Shown here in pieces: positions 17,332 to 25,647 of a DNA stretch of 64,000 nt. How positions within the stretch are numbered: position 1 is the first letter of the stretch; each line of letters begins with the position of its first letter. The DNA is from Geodermatophilus sabuli (GTDB lineage: Bacteria; Actinomycetota; Actinomycetes; Mycobacteriales; Geodermatophilaceae). Under the pieces are notes generated by a model. That model had not been told where the DNA came from and did not search any database. It saw only the letters and a program-made list of their open reading frames with translations. The stretch spans positions 1 to 64,000 of the forward strand of contig NZ_JAAGWF010000030.1 of the NCBI RefSeq assembly GCF_010686765.1. The letters are read 5' to 3'. The position numbers and the translations under genes are program-made.

Positions 17332-18543
17332 ATGAGCAGAGACGAACTGGTGGTGGTGGGCGGGGGCCTGGCCGGGCTGGTCGCTGCGGTGACGGCGGCC
17401 GAGGCGGGCGCGGACGTGCGGCTCGTGGAGAGCCACTCCCGGCTGGGCGGACGGGCGCGCTCGACGCCGGCGCCCTTCGTGGCCAACGAGGGACCGCACG
17501 TCTTCTACGGGGACGGTGCGGCGTGGTCGTGGCTCCGCCGCCGGGGACTGGCGGACCCGTACCGGCGGCTGCCGCCGGCGGCCGCCGCCGGGATCCGCTT
17601 CCGGCGGGGCGGGCGGGTGCGCGCCACCCCACCGCCGGGCCTGGTGCGGCTGCTGCCCCGGCGGCGCCGGACCGCGCCGGTCGAGCAGGACTTCCGCAGC
17701 TGGGTGGCCGGCACGCACGGGGACGAGGTGGCGGCGGCGGCCTCCTCGTTCGCCGGTGTGGCGACGTTCACGGCCGACCCCGGACGGCTCTCGGCGGCCT
17801 TCGTGTGGGAGCGGCTGCTGCGGGTGACCAACCCGGCCGGGGGTCCGCGCTACGTCGTCGGCGGCTGGGGGGCGCTGGTCGACCGGCTCGAGGCGCGTGC
17901 CCGCGGTCTCGGCGTCGTCATCGAGACCGGGAGCCACGTCGCCACCCTGCCCGACCGGCCGACCGTCGTCGCCACCTCGCTGCCGGCCGCCCGTGCGCTG
18001 CTCGGCCGGCCGCTGGCGACCCCGGCCGTCTCGGGCGCCACCCTGCTGCTCGACGTCGCCGTCCCGCGGCGGCGCGGTGACCTCTTCGTCGTCTCCGACA
18101 TCGACGAAGCGGGCTGGGTGGAGGCGTTCTCCCGGGTCGACCCGAGCCTCGCCCCGGCGGGGAGCGACCTGGTCCAGGCCCAGCGACCGCTGCGGGAGGG
18201 GGAGGACCGGGCGGCGGCCTCCCGGGCCCTGGCGGAGCTGGTGGACGGCGCGGTGCCCGGCTGGCAGGAGCGGACGACGTGGTGCCGCTCCGCCGTGGCG
18301 CGCGGCCGGACCGGCGCGCTCGACCTGCCCGGCTCCACGTGGCGGGACCGGCCGGCCGTGGACCAGGGCGACGACGTCTTCCTGGCCGGCGACGAGGTGG
18401 CCGCACCCGGGCTGCTGTCCGAGGTCTCGGTCACCAGCGCCGTCACGGCGGCCTCGGCGGCGGTCACGCGGCTGGGCGTTCGGCACTCCGCGGTGGACGG
18501 GGTCCCGCGTCGGGGGCTGGTGGCGCCCCGGCGGTTGGGCTAG
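17332..18543 (+). CDS. FAD-dependent oxidoreductase (amine-oxidase/phytoene-desaturase-like)
   Basis: A 403-residue flavoprotein: dinucleotide-binding VVGGGLAGLVAAVTAAEAG, acidic end ESHSRLGGRARS, a middle substrate domain, and a C-terminal FAD motif VFLAGDEVAAPGLLSEVSVTSA. The family includes phytoene desaturases, protoporphyrinogen oxidase and flavin amine oxidases; the exact reaction cannot be told. The ATG at 17332 lies eight bases after an ECF41-like -10 element. It is divergent from the sigma/DCC operon, and oxidoreductases are known ECF41-linked targets. Confidence 0.85.
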   Translation: MSRDELVVVGGGLAGLVAAVTAAEAGADVRLVESHSRLGGRARSTPAPFVANEGPHVFYGDGAAWSWLRRRGLADPYRRLPPAAAAGIRFRRGGRVRATPPPGLVRLLPRRRRTAPVEQDFRSWVAGTHGDEVAAAASSFAGVATFTADPGRLSAAFVWERLLRVTNPAGGPRYVVGGWGALVDRLEARARGLGVVIETGSHVATLPDRPTVVATSLPAARALLGRPLATPAVSGATLLLDVAVPRRRGDLFVVSDIDEAGWVEAFSRVDPSLAPAGSDLVQAQRPLREGEDRAAASRALAELVDGAVPGWQERTTWCRSAVARGRTGALDLPGSTWRDRPAVDQGDDVFLAGDEVAAPGLLSEVSVTSAVTAASAAVTRLGVRHSAVDGVPRRGLVAPRRLG

Positions 18544-18578
18544 CGTCTATTCATCGGCTGTTGAATTGGGGAGGGGAC

Positions 18579-19301
18579 ATGGACGCCGCTGTCACCGTCA
18601 CCGATCTGGTCATCGACCGCGGGCGCCGCCGCGTGCTGGACGGCTTGTCGTGCGCGGTGCCCCGCGGGGAGGTGACCGGCCTCCTCGGCCCCAGTGGCAG
18701 CGGCAAGACGACGCTGCTGCGCGCGATCGTCGGCGTCCAGCGGACCCGATCGGGGCAGGTCACCGTCCTCGGGTGCCCGGCCGGCGCTCCGCCGCTGCGC
18801 ACGCGGGTCGGCTACGTCACCCAGGCCCCCAGCGTCTACGCGGACCTGACCGTGCGGGAGAACGCCCGGTTCTTCGCCGCCCTGTACGGCCGCGGTGCAC
18901 GAGAGGCCGACACCGCGATCGCCGACGTCGGGTTGGCCGACGCCGCCGGACAACTGGTCGCCGACCTCTCCGGCGGCCAGATGAGCCGGGCGTCCCTGGC
19001 CTGCGCGCTGGTCGGCCGGCCGGAGCTGCTGGTCCTGGACGAGCCGACGGTCGGGCTGGACCCGGTGCTGCGGGCCGAGCTGTGGGACCGGTTCCACGCC
19101 CTCGCCGCCGAGGGGACCACCCTGATCGTGTCCAGCCACGTGATGGACGAGGCCGGCCGCTGCGACCGGCTGCTGCTGCTGCGCGAGGGTGCCCTGCTCG
19201 CGGACTCGACGCCGACCGAACTGCGCGCACGGACCGGCACCGACGACCTCGACGAGGCGTTCCTGACCCTCGTCCGCTCCCAGCCGGGGGTGGCGGCATG
19301 A
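18579..19301 (+). CDS. ABC transporter ATP-binding protein
   Basis: A 240-residue ATPase: Walker A GPSGSGKTTLL, Q-loop VTQAPSVYADLTV, signature LSGGQMSR, Walker B LLVLDEPTVG and H-loop SSHVM. Compact DrrA/NodI-like type without a long C-terminal domain. The ATG follows GGGGAGG. Its stop overlaps the permease start (ATGA), so the two form one exporter. A rare AT-rich patch lies just upstream, 18545-18570. Confidence 0.92.
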   Translation: MDAAVTVTDLVIDRGRRRVLDGLSCAVPRGEVTGLLGPSGSGKTTLLRAIVGVQRTRSGQVTVLGCPAGAPPLRTRVGYVTQAPSVYADLTVRENARFFAALYGRGAREADTAIADVGLADAAGQLVADLSGGQMSRASLACALVGRPELLVLDEPTVGLDPVLRAELWDRFHALAAEGTTLIVSSHVMDEAGRCDRLLLLREGALLADSTPTELRARTGTDDLDEAFLTLVRSQPGVAA

Positions 19302-20113
19302 CCACGGCGACCCGCACCACCGACACCGGCCGGACCGTCGGCCCCCGGGCGCGGACCACCGGCGTCCGGCTCACGGCGGCCGTCACCGGCCGCGTCCTGC
19401 GACAGCTGCGTCACGACCCCCGCACGATCGCGATGATGGTCGTGCTGCCGAGCATCCTGCTGGGGCTGCTGTACCTGCTCTGGAAGGACCTCCCGACCCT
19501 CCCGGGGCAGCCCAGCACCTTCGACCGCGTCGGCCTGACCATGCTCGGCGTCTTCCCGTTCGTGGTGATGTTCCTGGTCACCAGCATCGCGATGCTGCGG
19601 GAGCGCACGACGGGCACGCTCGAACGACTGCTCACCACCCCGCTCGCAAGGCTGGACCTGCTGCTCGGCTACGGCCTCGCCTTCGGGCTGGCGGCGGCGG
19701 TCCAGGCGGTGGTGACGGTGGCCGTCGCGACGACGTTCTACGACCTGGACGTCGCCGGATCGCTCTGGCTGGTCGTGGTCATCGCGGTCGTGGACGCCGT
19801 CCTCGGGGTCGCCCTGGGGTTGCTGGCCAGCGCCTTCGCCCGCAGCGAGTTCCAGGCGGTGCAGTTCATGCCGGTGGTCGTGCTGCCGCAGTTCTTCCTC
19901 TGCGGCCTGCTCGTGCCCCGGGAGCAGATGGCCGGCTGGCTGCAGGCGATCAGCGACGTCCTGCCGCTGACCTACGCGGTCGAGGCGCTGCAGGAGGTCG
20001 GCCGGTCGGCGGCCGGGACGGGCACCCTGTGGCGGGACGTCGGAGTCGTCGCCGCGGTCGCCCTGCTCGCCCTCGCCCTGGGCGCGGCGACCCTGCGCAG
20101 GCGCAGCGGCTGA
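19298..20113 (+). CDS. ABC-2 family transporter permease (DrrB/NodJ-like)
   Basis: A 271-residue permease with six transmembrane helices and the ABC-2 signature around RERTTGTLERLLTTPLARLDLLLGY and QFMPVVVLPQFFLCGLLVPREQMAGWLQ. Partners the ATPase with which it overlaps by four bases. DrrB-like exporters move drugs or lipids; the substrate here is unknown. Confidence 0.92.
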   Translation: MTTATRTTDTGRTVGPRARTTGVRLTAAVTGRVLRQLRHDPRTIAMMVVLPSILLGLLYLLWKDLPTLPGQPSTFDRVGLTMLGVFPFVVMFLVTSIAMLRERTTGTLERLLTTPLARLDLLLGYGLAFGLAAAVQAVVTVAVATTFYDLDVAGSLWLVVVIAVVDAVLGVALGLLASAFARSEFQAVQFMPVVVLPQFFLCGLLVPREQMAGWLQAISDVLPLTYAVEALQEVGRSAAGTGTLWRDVGVVAAVALLALALGAATLRRRSG

Positions 20114-20135
20114 CCCCACCCGGTGAGGCGCGGCC

Positions 20136-20690
20136 TCAGCCGCCGTGCAGCTCCCGCACGGCGGCGACCACCTCGTCGAACCGGCGCCGGTCGAGGGCGG
20201 CCCCCTCGCGGCGGGCCGCCCCGGGTGGGAGCAGGAGGAGGCGGTCCAGGCGCACCTCGCTGGAGCGCCCGCGGGAGTCCCAGCCGCCGCGGCCCACGTC
20301 CATCCAGCTGCGACCGTGCCGGGCCTCGTCGGCGGCGTCCCGGTCGTGGTCCTGGCTGGACAGCATCAGCCCGACCAGCTCACCCCCGCGCCGGCCGACG
20401 ACCAGCAGGGGCCGGTCCTTGCCCCGGCCGTCGCCCTCGTCGAACGGGACCCAGGCCCACACGACCTCGCCCGGGTCGGGCCGGCCGTCCTCCCGCGGGC
20501 GGTGCTCGAGGTCGGTCCCGGCCAGGCCGCCCGTCAGGTCCCGGACGCCTCCGCCGGCCGTGGGGGGCGGAGCCGGCGCGCGGCGGGCGGTGCCGCCGTC
20601 CGGGACCGCACGGCGGCCAGCCGCCGTGCGGGGGCCGGGCGGCACGAGGGCGCGCAGCAGCCGGGTGAGCCGTCGACCGAGACCTGTCAT
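20136..20690 (-). CDS. PemK/MazF-family protein with long N-terminal extension
   Basis: A 184-residue protein. Residues from about 70 match the PemK/MazF toxin fold: DPGEVVWAWVPFDEGDGRGKDRPLLVVG, then VGLMLSSQ and WDSRGRSSEVRLDRLLLL. MazF toxins cut mRNA. The 65-residue Arg/Pro-rich N-terminus is not typical, and no antitoxin gene overlaps or precedes it, so this may be one of the large actinobacterial family of solitary PemK-like proteins. The ATG at 20690 lies six bases after TACGGT, which suggests a leaderless mRNA. A 16-base palindrome lies 27 bases upstream. Confidence 0.75.
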   Translation of the reverse strand: MTGLGRRLTRLLRALVPPGPRTAAGRRAVPDGGTARRAPAPPPTAGGGVRDLTGGLAGTDLEHRPREDGRPDPGEVVWAWVPFDEGDGRGKDRPLLVVGRRGGELVGLMLSSQDHDRDAADEARHGRSWMDVGRGGWDSRGRSSEVRLDRLLLLPPGAARREGAALDRRRFDEVVAAVRELHGG

Positions 20691-20716
20691 GCCGGCACCG
20701 TACGGATCAGTCCCGC

Positions 20717-20732
20717 GTGTCACTTGTGACAC
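20717..20732. promoter_or_regulatory. Perfect palindrome GTGTCAC-TT-GTGACAC
   Basis: Seven-base arms with a two-base centre, located between the PemK-like gene (minus) and the small basic protein (plus), just upstream of the PemK-like TACGGT. It is likely an operator. It resembles an inside-out CRP/GlxR half-site order, so the regulator is not assigned. Confidence 0.55.
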
Positions 20733-20833
20733 AACGGCACCAAATGGTCACGGGGATGGTTCGACGTGCCGATGTCAGGGCACCATGTCGGCACGGGGCA
20801 GGTCAGGGGGCCTCCCGGGAGAGGGTGGCTGTG

Positions 20834-21031
20834 ATGACCTCGGCCGAGCCAGTGCCGCCTGCAGCACCACGGGGACGCGAGGTGAAGGCCAGCGTGCTCG
20901 CCGCCTTCCAGCTCGTGGAAGACGCCCGGTACCGCGGCAACGACCGCCGCAGCAGGCAGGACCGCCGGCGCGCACTGGCCGAGCGGACGGTCGCCAACCG
21001 CAAGCTCGCCCGCGACCTGCCCGCCAGCTGA
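20834..21031 (+). CDS. Small basic hypothetical protein
   Basis: A 65-residue, strongly basic protein with REVKASVLAAFQLVEDARYRG and a cluster of Arg residues (NDRRSRQDRRRALAERTV), probably helical. Family not recognised. ATG at 20834 and the in-frame GTG at 20831 are both possible starts behind GGGAGAGGG. Divergent from the PemK-like gene; not an obvious antitoxin. Confidence 0.5.
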   Translation: MTSAEPVPPAAPRGREVKASVLAAFQLVEDARYRGNDRRSRQDRRRALAERTVANRKLARDLPAS

Positions 21032-21062
21032 CCCCCGATCGGCCGCCGCGGCGGCCGGTTCC

Positions 21063-21650
21063 TCAGAGTTCGAGCCGCAACCCCGCGCGCAGCTGCTCCT
21101 CCTCCGGGATGGACGCGTCGCGGCAGTGCTCGCGCAGCACCTGGGAGAACGGCGGGAACTGCGAGCGCTCGACGCGCCGGTCGGGGTCCCACAGACCCGA
21201 GCGCATCACCGACTTCGAGCACTGGAAGTAGGCCCGCTCGACCTGCAGCAGCAGCACCGACCGGGGCGCCTTGCCGAACTCGGTGAGGTCCAGGTCGAGC
21301 TCGTCGGGTCCGTGCAGCGTCGTCGTCCCGTACACCCGCAGCGTCTCGTCGATCCCGGGCACGAAGAACATCAGCGCCGCGCGGGGGTTGGCCGCCAGGT
21401 TGCGCAGGCTGTCGACCCGGTTGTTGCCCGGCCGGTCCGGCAGCGCAAGCCGGTGCACGTCGAGGACCCGCACGAAGCCCGGGTCGCCGCCACGGGGCGA
21501 GGTGTCCGGCCAGCCCTCGGGCGAGGCGGTGGCGAGGGTGGCGAACGGGGACAGCGCGATGAAGGCCGCGCAGTACCCGTCGATCCGGTCGATGACCTTG
21601 TCGAGCACCAGCTTCGAGGGGTCGCGGTAGCTGTCCAGCACGGCGTCCAT
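21063..21650 (-). CDS. Pyridoxamine-5'-phosphate-oxidase-family flavin protein
   Basis: A 195-residue split-barrel flavin protein: LSPFATLATASPEGWPDTSPRGGDPGFVRVLD is the FMN-binding barrel, followed by NLAANPRAALMFFVPGIDETLRVYGTT. It resembles the MSMEG_1061-type subgroup of FMN-dependent PPOX proteins rather than PdxH. The ATG at 21650 lies six bases after TACCGT. Divergent from a thioesterase gene only 34 bases away. Confidence 0.85.
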   Translation of the reverse strand: MDAVLDSYRDPSKLVLDKVIDRIDGYCAAFIALSPFATLATASPEGWPDTSPRGGDPGFVRVLDVHRLALPDRPGNNRVDSLRNLAANPRAALMFFVPGIDETLRVYGTTTLHGPDELDLDLTEFGKAPRSVLLLQVERAYFQCSKSVMRSGLWDPDRRVERSQFPPFSQVLREHCRDASIPEEEQLRAGLRLEL

Positions 21651-21684
21651 GGGCTGACGGTAACCCGGGCTACGGTCGTCCCCC

Positions 21685-22071
21685 GTGCCCGCCCAGTGGA
21701 GTTCCCCGGTCCGGTACGTCGAGTGCGACCAGCAGGGGCTGGTCTTCAACGCGCACTACCTCACCTGGGCCGACGAGGCGTCGACCGTCTGGTGGGCCGC
21801 CCACGGGCTGCCCTGGGACGAGTTGGTCGCCCGGGGGGTCGAGCCGGTCGTGAAGGCCAGCGCGCTGGAGTGGTCCTCCCCGGCCCGCTGGGGGGACACG
21901 GTGACGGTGGACGCCGAGACCGACCGGGTGGGGACGACGAGCGCCACGGTCCGGTTCACCGTCCGGGTGGGGACGCGGACCTGCTGCGTCGTCCGCAGCA
22001 CGTACGTCGCCACCGCCGCGGGACGCCCGACCCCCTGGCCGGACGACGTCCGGACCCTGCTCGCCGGCTGA
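21685..22071 (+). CDS. Acyl-CoA thioesterase (4-hydroxybenzoyl-CoA-thioesterase family)
   Basis: A 128-residue hot-dog-fold thioesterase: VRYVECDQQGLVFNAHYLTWADEA contains the active-site Asp of the YbgC/4HBT type, and the core helix follows. It hydrolyses acyl-CoA esters; the chain specificity is unknown. GTG start eight bases after TACGGT (21671-21676). Confidence 0.85.
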   Translation: MPAQWSSPVRYVECDQQGLVFNAHYLTWADEASTVWWAAHGLPWDELVARGVEPVVKASALEWSSPARWGDTVTVDAETDRVGTTSATVRFTVRVGTRTCCVVRSTYVATAAGRPTPWPDDVRTLLAG

Positions 22072-22091
22072 CCTGCCGATCGGCAGCGCGC

Positions 22092-22736
22092 TCACCAGCC
22101 GGCCTTCTCCTGCCCGGACAGCTCGGCGATGGCCGACATGATCCGGTCGGTCACCTCGCGGCGCGCGCGGCCGTTCCCGGCGCCGCCGCGGTGCTCGGGG
22201 AAGGTCAGCGGCGTCCCGAAGACGACCGAGACCTTGTGCGGGCGGGGCCAGTTCGACCCCACCGGCTGCACCCGGTCGGTGCCGGTCACGGCGACGGGCA
22301 CGACCGGGCAGTCGGCGGTCAGCGCCAGCCACGCCACCCCGGTCTTCCCGCGGGCCAGCCGGCCGTCGCGGGAGCGGGTGCCCTCGGGGTAGATGCCGAA
22401 GCCACCACCCTCCCGCAGCACGCCGAGGGCGGTGTCGAGCGCGGCCTGGGCCGCCCGGTGCGTCCCGCGCTCCACGGGCAGCGCGCCGAGCGCGGTGAAC
22501 AGGGTGCGGGTCAGCCAGCCGCCGACCCCGGTCCCGGTGAAGTACTCCGCCTTGGCGAGGTAGCCGACCCGGCGGGGCGCCGAGAGGGGGATGACCATGC
22601 TGTCGATGAACGACAGGTGGTTGCTGGCGATGATGAACGCGCCGGTCGCCGGCACGTTCTCCCGCCCGGTCACGTGGGTGCGCAGCGCGAGGCGGAACAG
22701 CGGGCGCAGCAGGAACCGGACGACGAGGTAGATCAC
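22092..22736 (-). CDS. 1-acylglycerol-3-phosphate O-acyltransferase (PlsC family)
   Basis: A 214-residue acyltransferase: the catalytic NHLSFIDS (NHx4D) motif near residue 39, YPEGTRSRDG near 117, and VPVAVTGTD. One N-terminal hydrophobic helix anchors it at the inner face of the membrane. It transfers an acyl group to lysophosphatidate or a related acceptor in phospholipid synthesis. GTG start; monocistronic by spacing. Confidence 0.9.
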   Translation of the reverse strand: MIYLVVRFLLRPLFRLALRTHVTGRENVPATGAFIIASNHLSFIDSMVIPLSAPRRVGYLAKAEYFTGTGVGGWLTRTLFTALGALPVERGTHRAAQAALDTALGVLREGGGFGIYPEGTRSRDGRLARGKTGVAWLALTADCPVVPVAVTGTDRVQPVGSNWPRPHKVSVVFGTPLTFPEHRGGAGNGRARREVTDRIMSAIAELSGQEKAGW

Positions 22737-22845
22737 GCCGCGCTTCCCCTCTCGGGTGGGGGACGCCGGCGGCCGCCGACGACAGCGGCATCCTCCCCTG
22801 CGGCGGGGAACCGGCCGCGCAGGGGCGGGGCGCGCCCCCGCGGGG

Positions 22846-23598
22846 TCAGGTCCGGATCGGTCCGGGCGGGCAGACGTCCCGAACCAGCGCGCGGACGTCG
22901 GCGGGCAGTGGGGTCCGCCCGGTCGCGGACTGGGCGATGGCGACGGCCACGTCGCGGACCTTGCGGTGCGAGTTGCTCGAGATGTGCGCCAGCAGGTCGA
23001 AGGCCACCTGCTCGCTGCAGCTGGTGAGCAGCATGAGGATGCCCTTGGCCTGCTCGATGGCCGCGCGGCTGCTCATCGCGGTGCGCAACTGGGCGATCTC
23101 GGTCTCCAGCGCGTGCACCCGCTCGCCGTCCCCGGGCGCCGCTGCGGCGGACGGGGTCGGCTGCGGCGGGTCGAACGCCGGGGACTCCGGTGCGGGCACC
23201 TCGACGAGCAGGCCTTCCAGCGCGGTGGCCGAACCGACCGCGTCGACCACCGGTTCCCCCACGAGGACGGCGCTGCGCTCGCCGCCGCGCCGGCTGGACA
23301 GCCGCACCGTCAGCGCGAACGGCCGGCCCTGGGTGCAGGCGGCGGTGACGGCCTCCAGCAGCCGCGGGCGGTCGTCCGGGTGCAGCGCCCGGAGCAGCAG
23401 GTCCACGCAGGGGTGGGCGGCGGTGCGGGGCAGGCCGAGCACCACGGTCATCTCCGGCGTCCACGACCAGGCGCCGGTGCGCCGGTCGAACCGGTAGCGG
23501 CCGGCGACTCGCCGGGCGACCGGGACGGGCCGTGCTGCCGGCGGGCCCGGTCGGGCGGGCTCGCGGACGGGAAGGACGGGGGACGACGTCGCGGTCAT
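22846..23598 (-). CDS. PAS and ANTAR domain regulator
   Basis: A 250-residue protein. A PAS-like domain (about 40-135, with the RTGAWSWTPEMTVVLGLPRT and LHPDDRPRLLEAV segments of PAS_3 type) is followed by a linker and a C-terminal ANTAR RNA-binding domain (LRTAMSSRAAIEQAKGILML...DLLAHISSNSHRKVRDVA). ANTAR proteins bind paired RNA hexaloops and act as antiterminators. Such PAS-ANTAR proteins are abundant in Geodermatophilaceae. The ATG at 23598 follows TCGGAG. The signal sensed is unknown. Confidence 0.88.
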   Translation of the reverse strand: MTATSSPVLPVREPARPGPPAARPVPVARRVAGRYRFDRRTGAWSWTPEMTVVLGLPRTAAHPCVDLLLRALHPDDRPRLLEAVTAACTQGRPFALTVRLSSRRGGERSAVLVGEPVVDAVGSATALEGLLVEVPAPESPAFDPPQPTPSAAAAPGDGERVHALETEIAQLRTAMSSRAAIEQAKGILMLLTSCSEQVAFDLLAHISSNSHRKVRDVAVAIAQSATGRTPLPADVRALVRDVCPPGPIRT

Positions 23599-23797
23599 CT
23601 CGACTCCGAGGGGTGGCTCCGGTGCGCCGCCCAGCCGCGTGTTCGACGAGGACGGGATGCCGGTGGGGGTGACCACCGGTCGCTCCGCTGCCCCCGGACC
23701 GTACGTCGTCCGCTGCCCGCGTGCACGCCCAGTCCCGGTGCGGTCGCGCGGTCCGTCGTGTCGCCACGGGCCGTCCGCTGCCGCACCCCGGGGGCGG

Positions 23798-25201
23798 TCA
23801 GACGACCGTGGCCGGGCGGACGAGCGGGTGCTGCGCGGGCGGCCGGCTGCCCAGCTCGGTGTCGACCCGGGCGAGCAGGGCCACCGCCTCCCGCAGCCGG
23901 GCCGGCGGGAGGGTGAAGGGCAGCCGCAGGTGGTCGTCGAAGGCGTGCCCCGTGCCGAAAGCGCGGCCCTCGGCGAGCAGCAGGCCGAGGGGCGCGGCGG
24001 CGGCGCTGAGCGCGGCCGAGCTGCTGCCGGCCGGCAGCCGGCACCACAGCGACAGTCCACCGCCGGGCCGGGACGCCGACCAGTCCGGCAGCGCCCGCGC
24101 CACCTCGCCGAGCAGGACGTCCCGGCGTTCCCTCAGCGCGCGTCGCCGCTGGTCGAGGATGCCGTCCAGGTCGCGCAGCAGGATGGCGGCGGCCAGCTGG
24201 TCGAGGACCCCGACCGACAGCTGCCGGCGGCCCAGGGCGGCGCCGAGCTGGGCGGCCAGCGCGGCGTCCGTCCGCAGCCAGCCGATCCGCAGCCCGCCCC
24301 AGACCGCCTTGGACAGCCCGCCCACGGTGACCGTCGCCGCGTCGGGCAGCCCGGCGGCGAACGGGGGCAGCGGCCCGTCGTCCAGGTACAGCTCCGCGGT
24401 GACCTCGTCGACCAGCGCCAGCACGCCGTGCTGCCACAGGGTGGCCGACAACCGTCGCCGTCCGGCCGCCGTCAAGCGCGCGCCGGAGGGGTTGGAGAAG
24501 TCGGGCATGAGGAAGGCCAGCCGCGGGCTGCTCTGCCGGGCGACCAGCTGGGCGGCTCCGACCAGCGCGTCGGGGTCGGCCGCGTCGACCGGCGCCGGGA
24601 CGCAGCGGCCGCCCGCGGCGCCGACCATCCCGATCGCGCCCGGATAGGTGGGGTGCTCCACGAGGACCCGGTCGCCGGGCTGCAGGAGGGTCTCGACCGC
24701 GACGGCGGTGGCGTCACCGGTGCCGGCGGTGACCACCACCTGGTCGGGGTCGGTGGGCAGGCCGCGCGTGGTGAACCGGTCGGCGATCGCGCGGCGGAGC
24801 TCGGGGAGCCCGCCAGGGGCGTAGCCGTGGCCCGCGGTGAGGCCGGGGAGCGCGGCCAGCGCCTCCTGGTAGGCGGTGAGCACCTCCGGCACCGCCTCGG
24901 GCGCGGCGTGCGCGAGGTCGAGCACGGCGGGGTCGGTGCTCGGCGCCCGCCACCCGGTGCCGGTCTCGGGCAGCTCGGTGACCGTGCCGGACCCGTGCCG
25001 GGTGACGGCGAAGCCCTGCTCGCGCAGCAGCCGGTAGGCCGAGGCGACGGTGACCCGGCTGGCGCCCAGCTCGGCGGCCAGCTCCCGCTCGGCCGGCAGC
25101 CGGGTGCCGCTGGGCAGGGCGCCCGTGGCGACGAGCTCGCGCACGCGGCGGGCCAGCCCCGCGTACCGCGGACCGGGCACCGCCTCGACCGGGCCGACCA
25201 T
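23798..25201 (-). CDS. MocR-type regulator (GntR wHTH fused to PLP aminotransferase-like domain)
   Basis: A GntR winged helix (PAERELAAELGASRVTVASAYRLLREQGF, about residues 20-75) is joined to a fold-type-I aminotransferase domain with the PLP-lysine region VGGLSKAVWGGLRIGW. MocR proteins sense PLP or amino acid ligands and usually control a divergent gene. I place the start at the ATG at 25201 (467 residues). The frame reaches 25261, with ATGs at 25249 and 25261, but a 25201 start keeps all three operator half-sites upstream of the coding region. The likely target is the small membrane-protein gene at 25311. Confidence 0.82.
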   Translation of the reverse strand: MVGPVEAVPGPRYAGLARRVRELVATGALPSGTRLPAERELAAELGASRVTVASAYRLLREQGFAVTRHGSGTVTELPETGTGWRAPSTDPAVLDLAHAAPEAVPEVLTAYQEALAALPGLTAGHGYAPGGLPELRRAIADRFTTRGLPTDPDQVVVTAGTGDATAVAVETLLQPGDRVLVEHPTYPGAIGMVGAAGGRCVPAPVDAADPDALVGAAQLVARQSSPRLAFLMPDFSNPSGARLTAAGRRRLSATLWQHGVLALVDEVTAELYLDDGPLPPFAAGLPDAATVTVGGLSKAVWGGLRIGWLRTDAALAAQLGAALGRRQLSVGVLDQLAAAILLRDLDGILDQRRRALRERRDVLLGEVARALPDWSASRPGGGLSLWCRLPAGSSSAALSAAAAPLGLLLAEGRAFGTGHAFDDHLRLPFTLPPARLREAVALLARVDTELGSRPPAQHPLVRPATVV

Positions 25202-25222
25202 CGTGGCCAGTTCACGTGCCGA

Positions 25223-25292
25223 AGTGGACTGGTCTGCTCGTGGTGGCATGCAGGCCACCATGCCGCAGTGGACTCACATCGTCCAGTCCACT
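25223..25292. promoter_or_regulatory. MocR operator: three AGTGGACT half-sites
   Basis: AGTGGACTGG (25223-25232), AGTGGACT (25267-25274) and CCAGTCCACT (25283-25292). The first and third are exact reverse complements over ten bases; the first two are direct repeats 44 bases apart. Direct-plus-inverted half-sites are typical of MocR regulators. They lie between the MocR gene and a divergent membrane-protein gene. Confidence 0.7.
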
Positions 25293-25310
25293 CGATGCCA
25301 CGCTCTTCCC

Positions 25311-25574
25311 ATGACCTCAGGTGGTGTCGTCACGTTGCTCGTGCTGCTGGGACTGGTCGCCCTCTCGGTGACCACCCTCGTCGTCGCCGTCCGCGGCGGC
25401 CGCGGACCGGCTGACCCGCCGGCCAGTCACCTCCGGACCGATCTGGCCGGCTTCCCCGTCCCGCCCGCGCCCCGGGGAGCCCTGCACCGCCGTCCGCGGC
25501 AGCCGCGGGTGCCGGCGGCGCGCTCGTCGGTGCGACTGCTCCGGGCCGCACGGCGCACGTCGCCCGCGCGCTGA
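25311..25574 (+). CDS. Small hypothetical membrane protein
   Basis: An 87-residue protein with one N-terminal transmembrane helix (VVTLLVLLGLVALSVTTLVVAV) and a basic, Pro/Arg-rich cytoplasmic tail. Family not recognised. The ATG at 25311 is 19 bases from the last MocR half-site, so it is probably under MocR control. Confidence 0.6.
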   Translation: MTSGGVVTLLVLLGLVALSVTTLVVAVRGGRGPADPPASHLRTDLAGFPVPPAPRGALHRRPRQPRVPAARSSVRLLRAARRTSPAR

Positions 25575-25647
25575 CCGGTCCGGGTGAGGGCGTCGCGGCG
25601 TCCCTCGCCCGGACGTCGCGGCGCGGCCGTCCCTAGGATCGGCGGAC

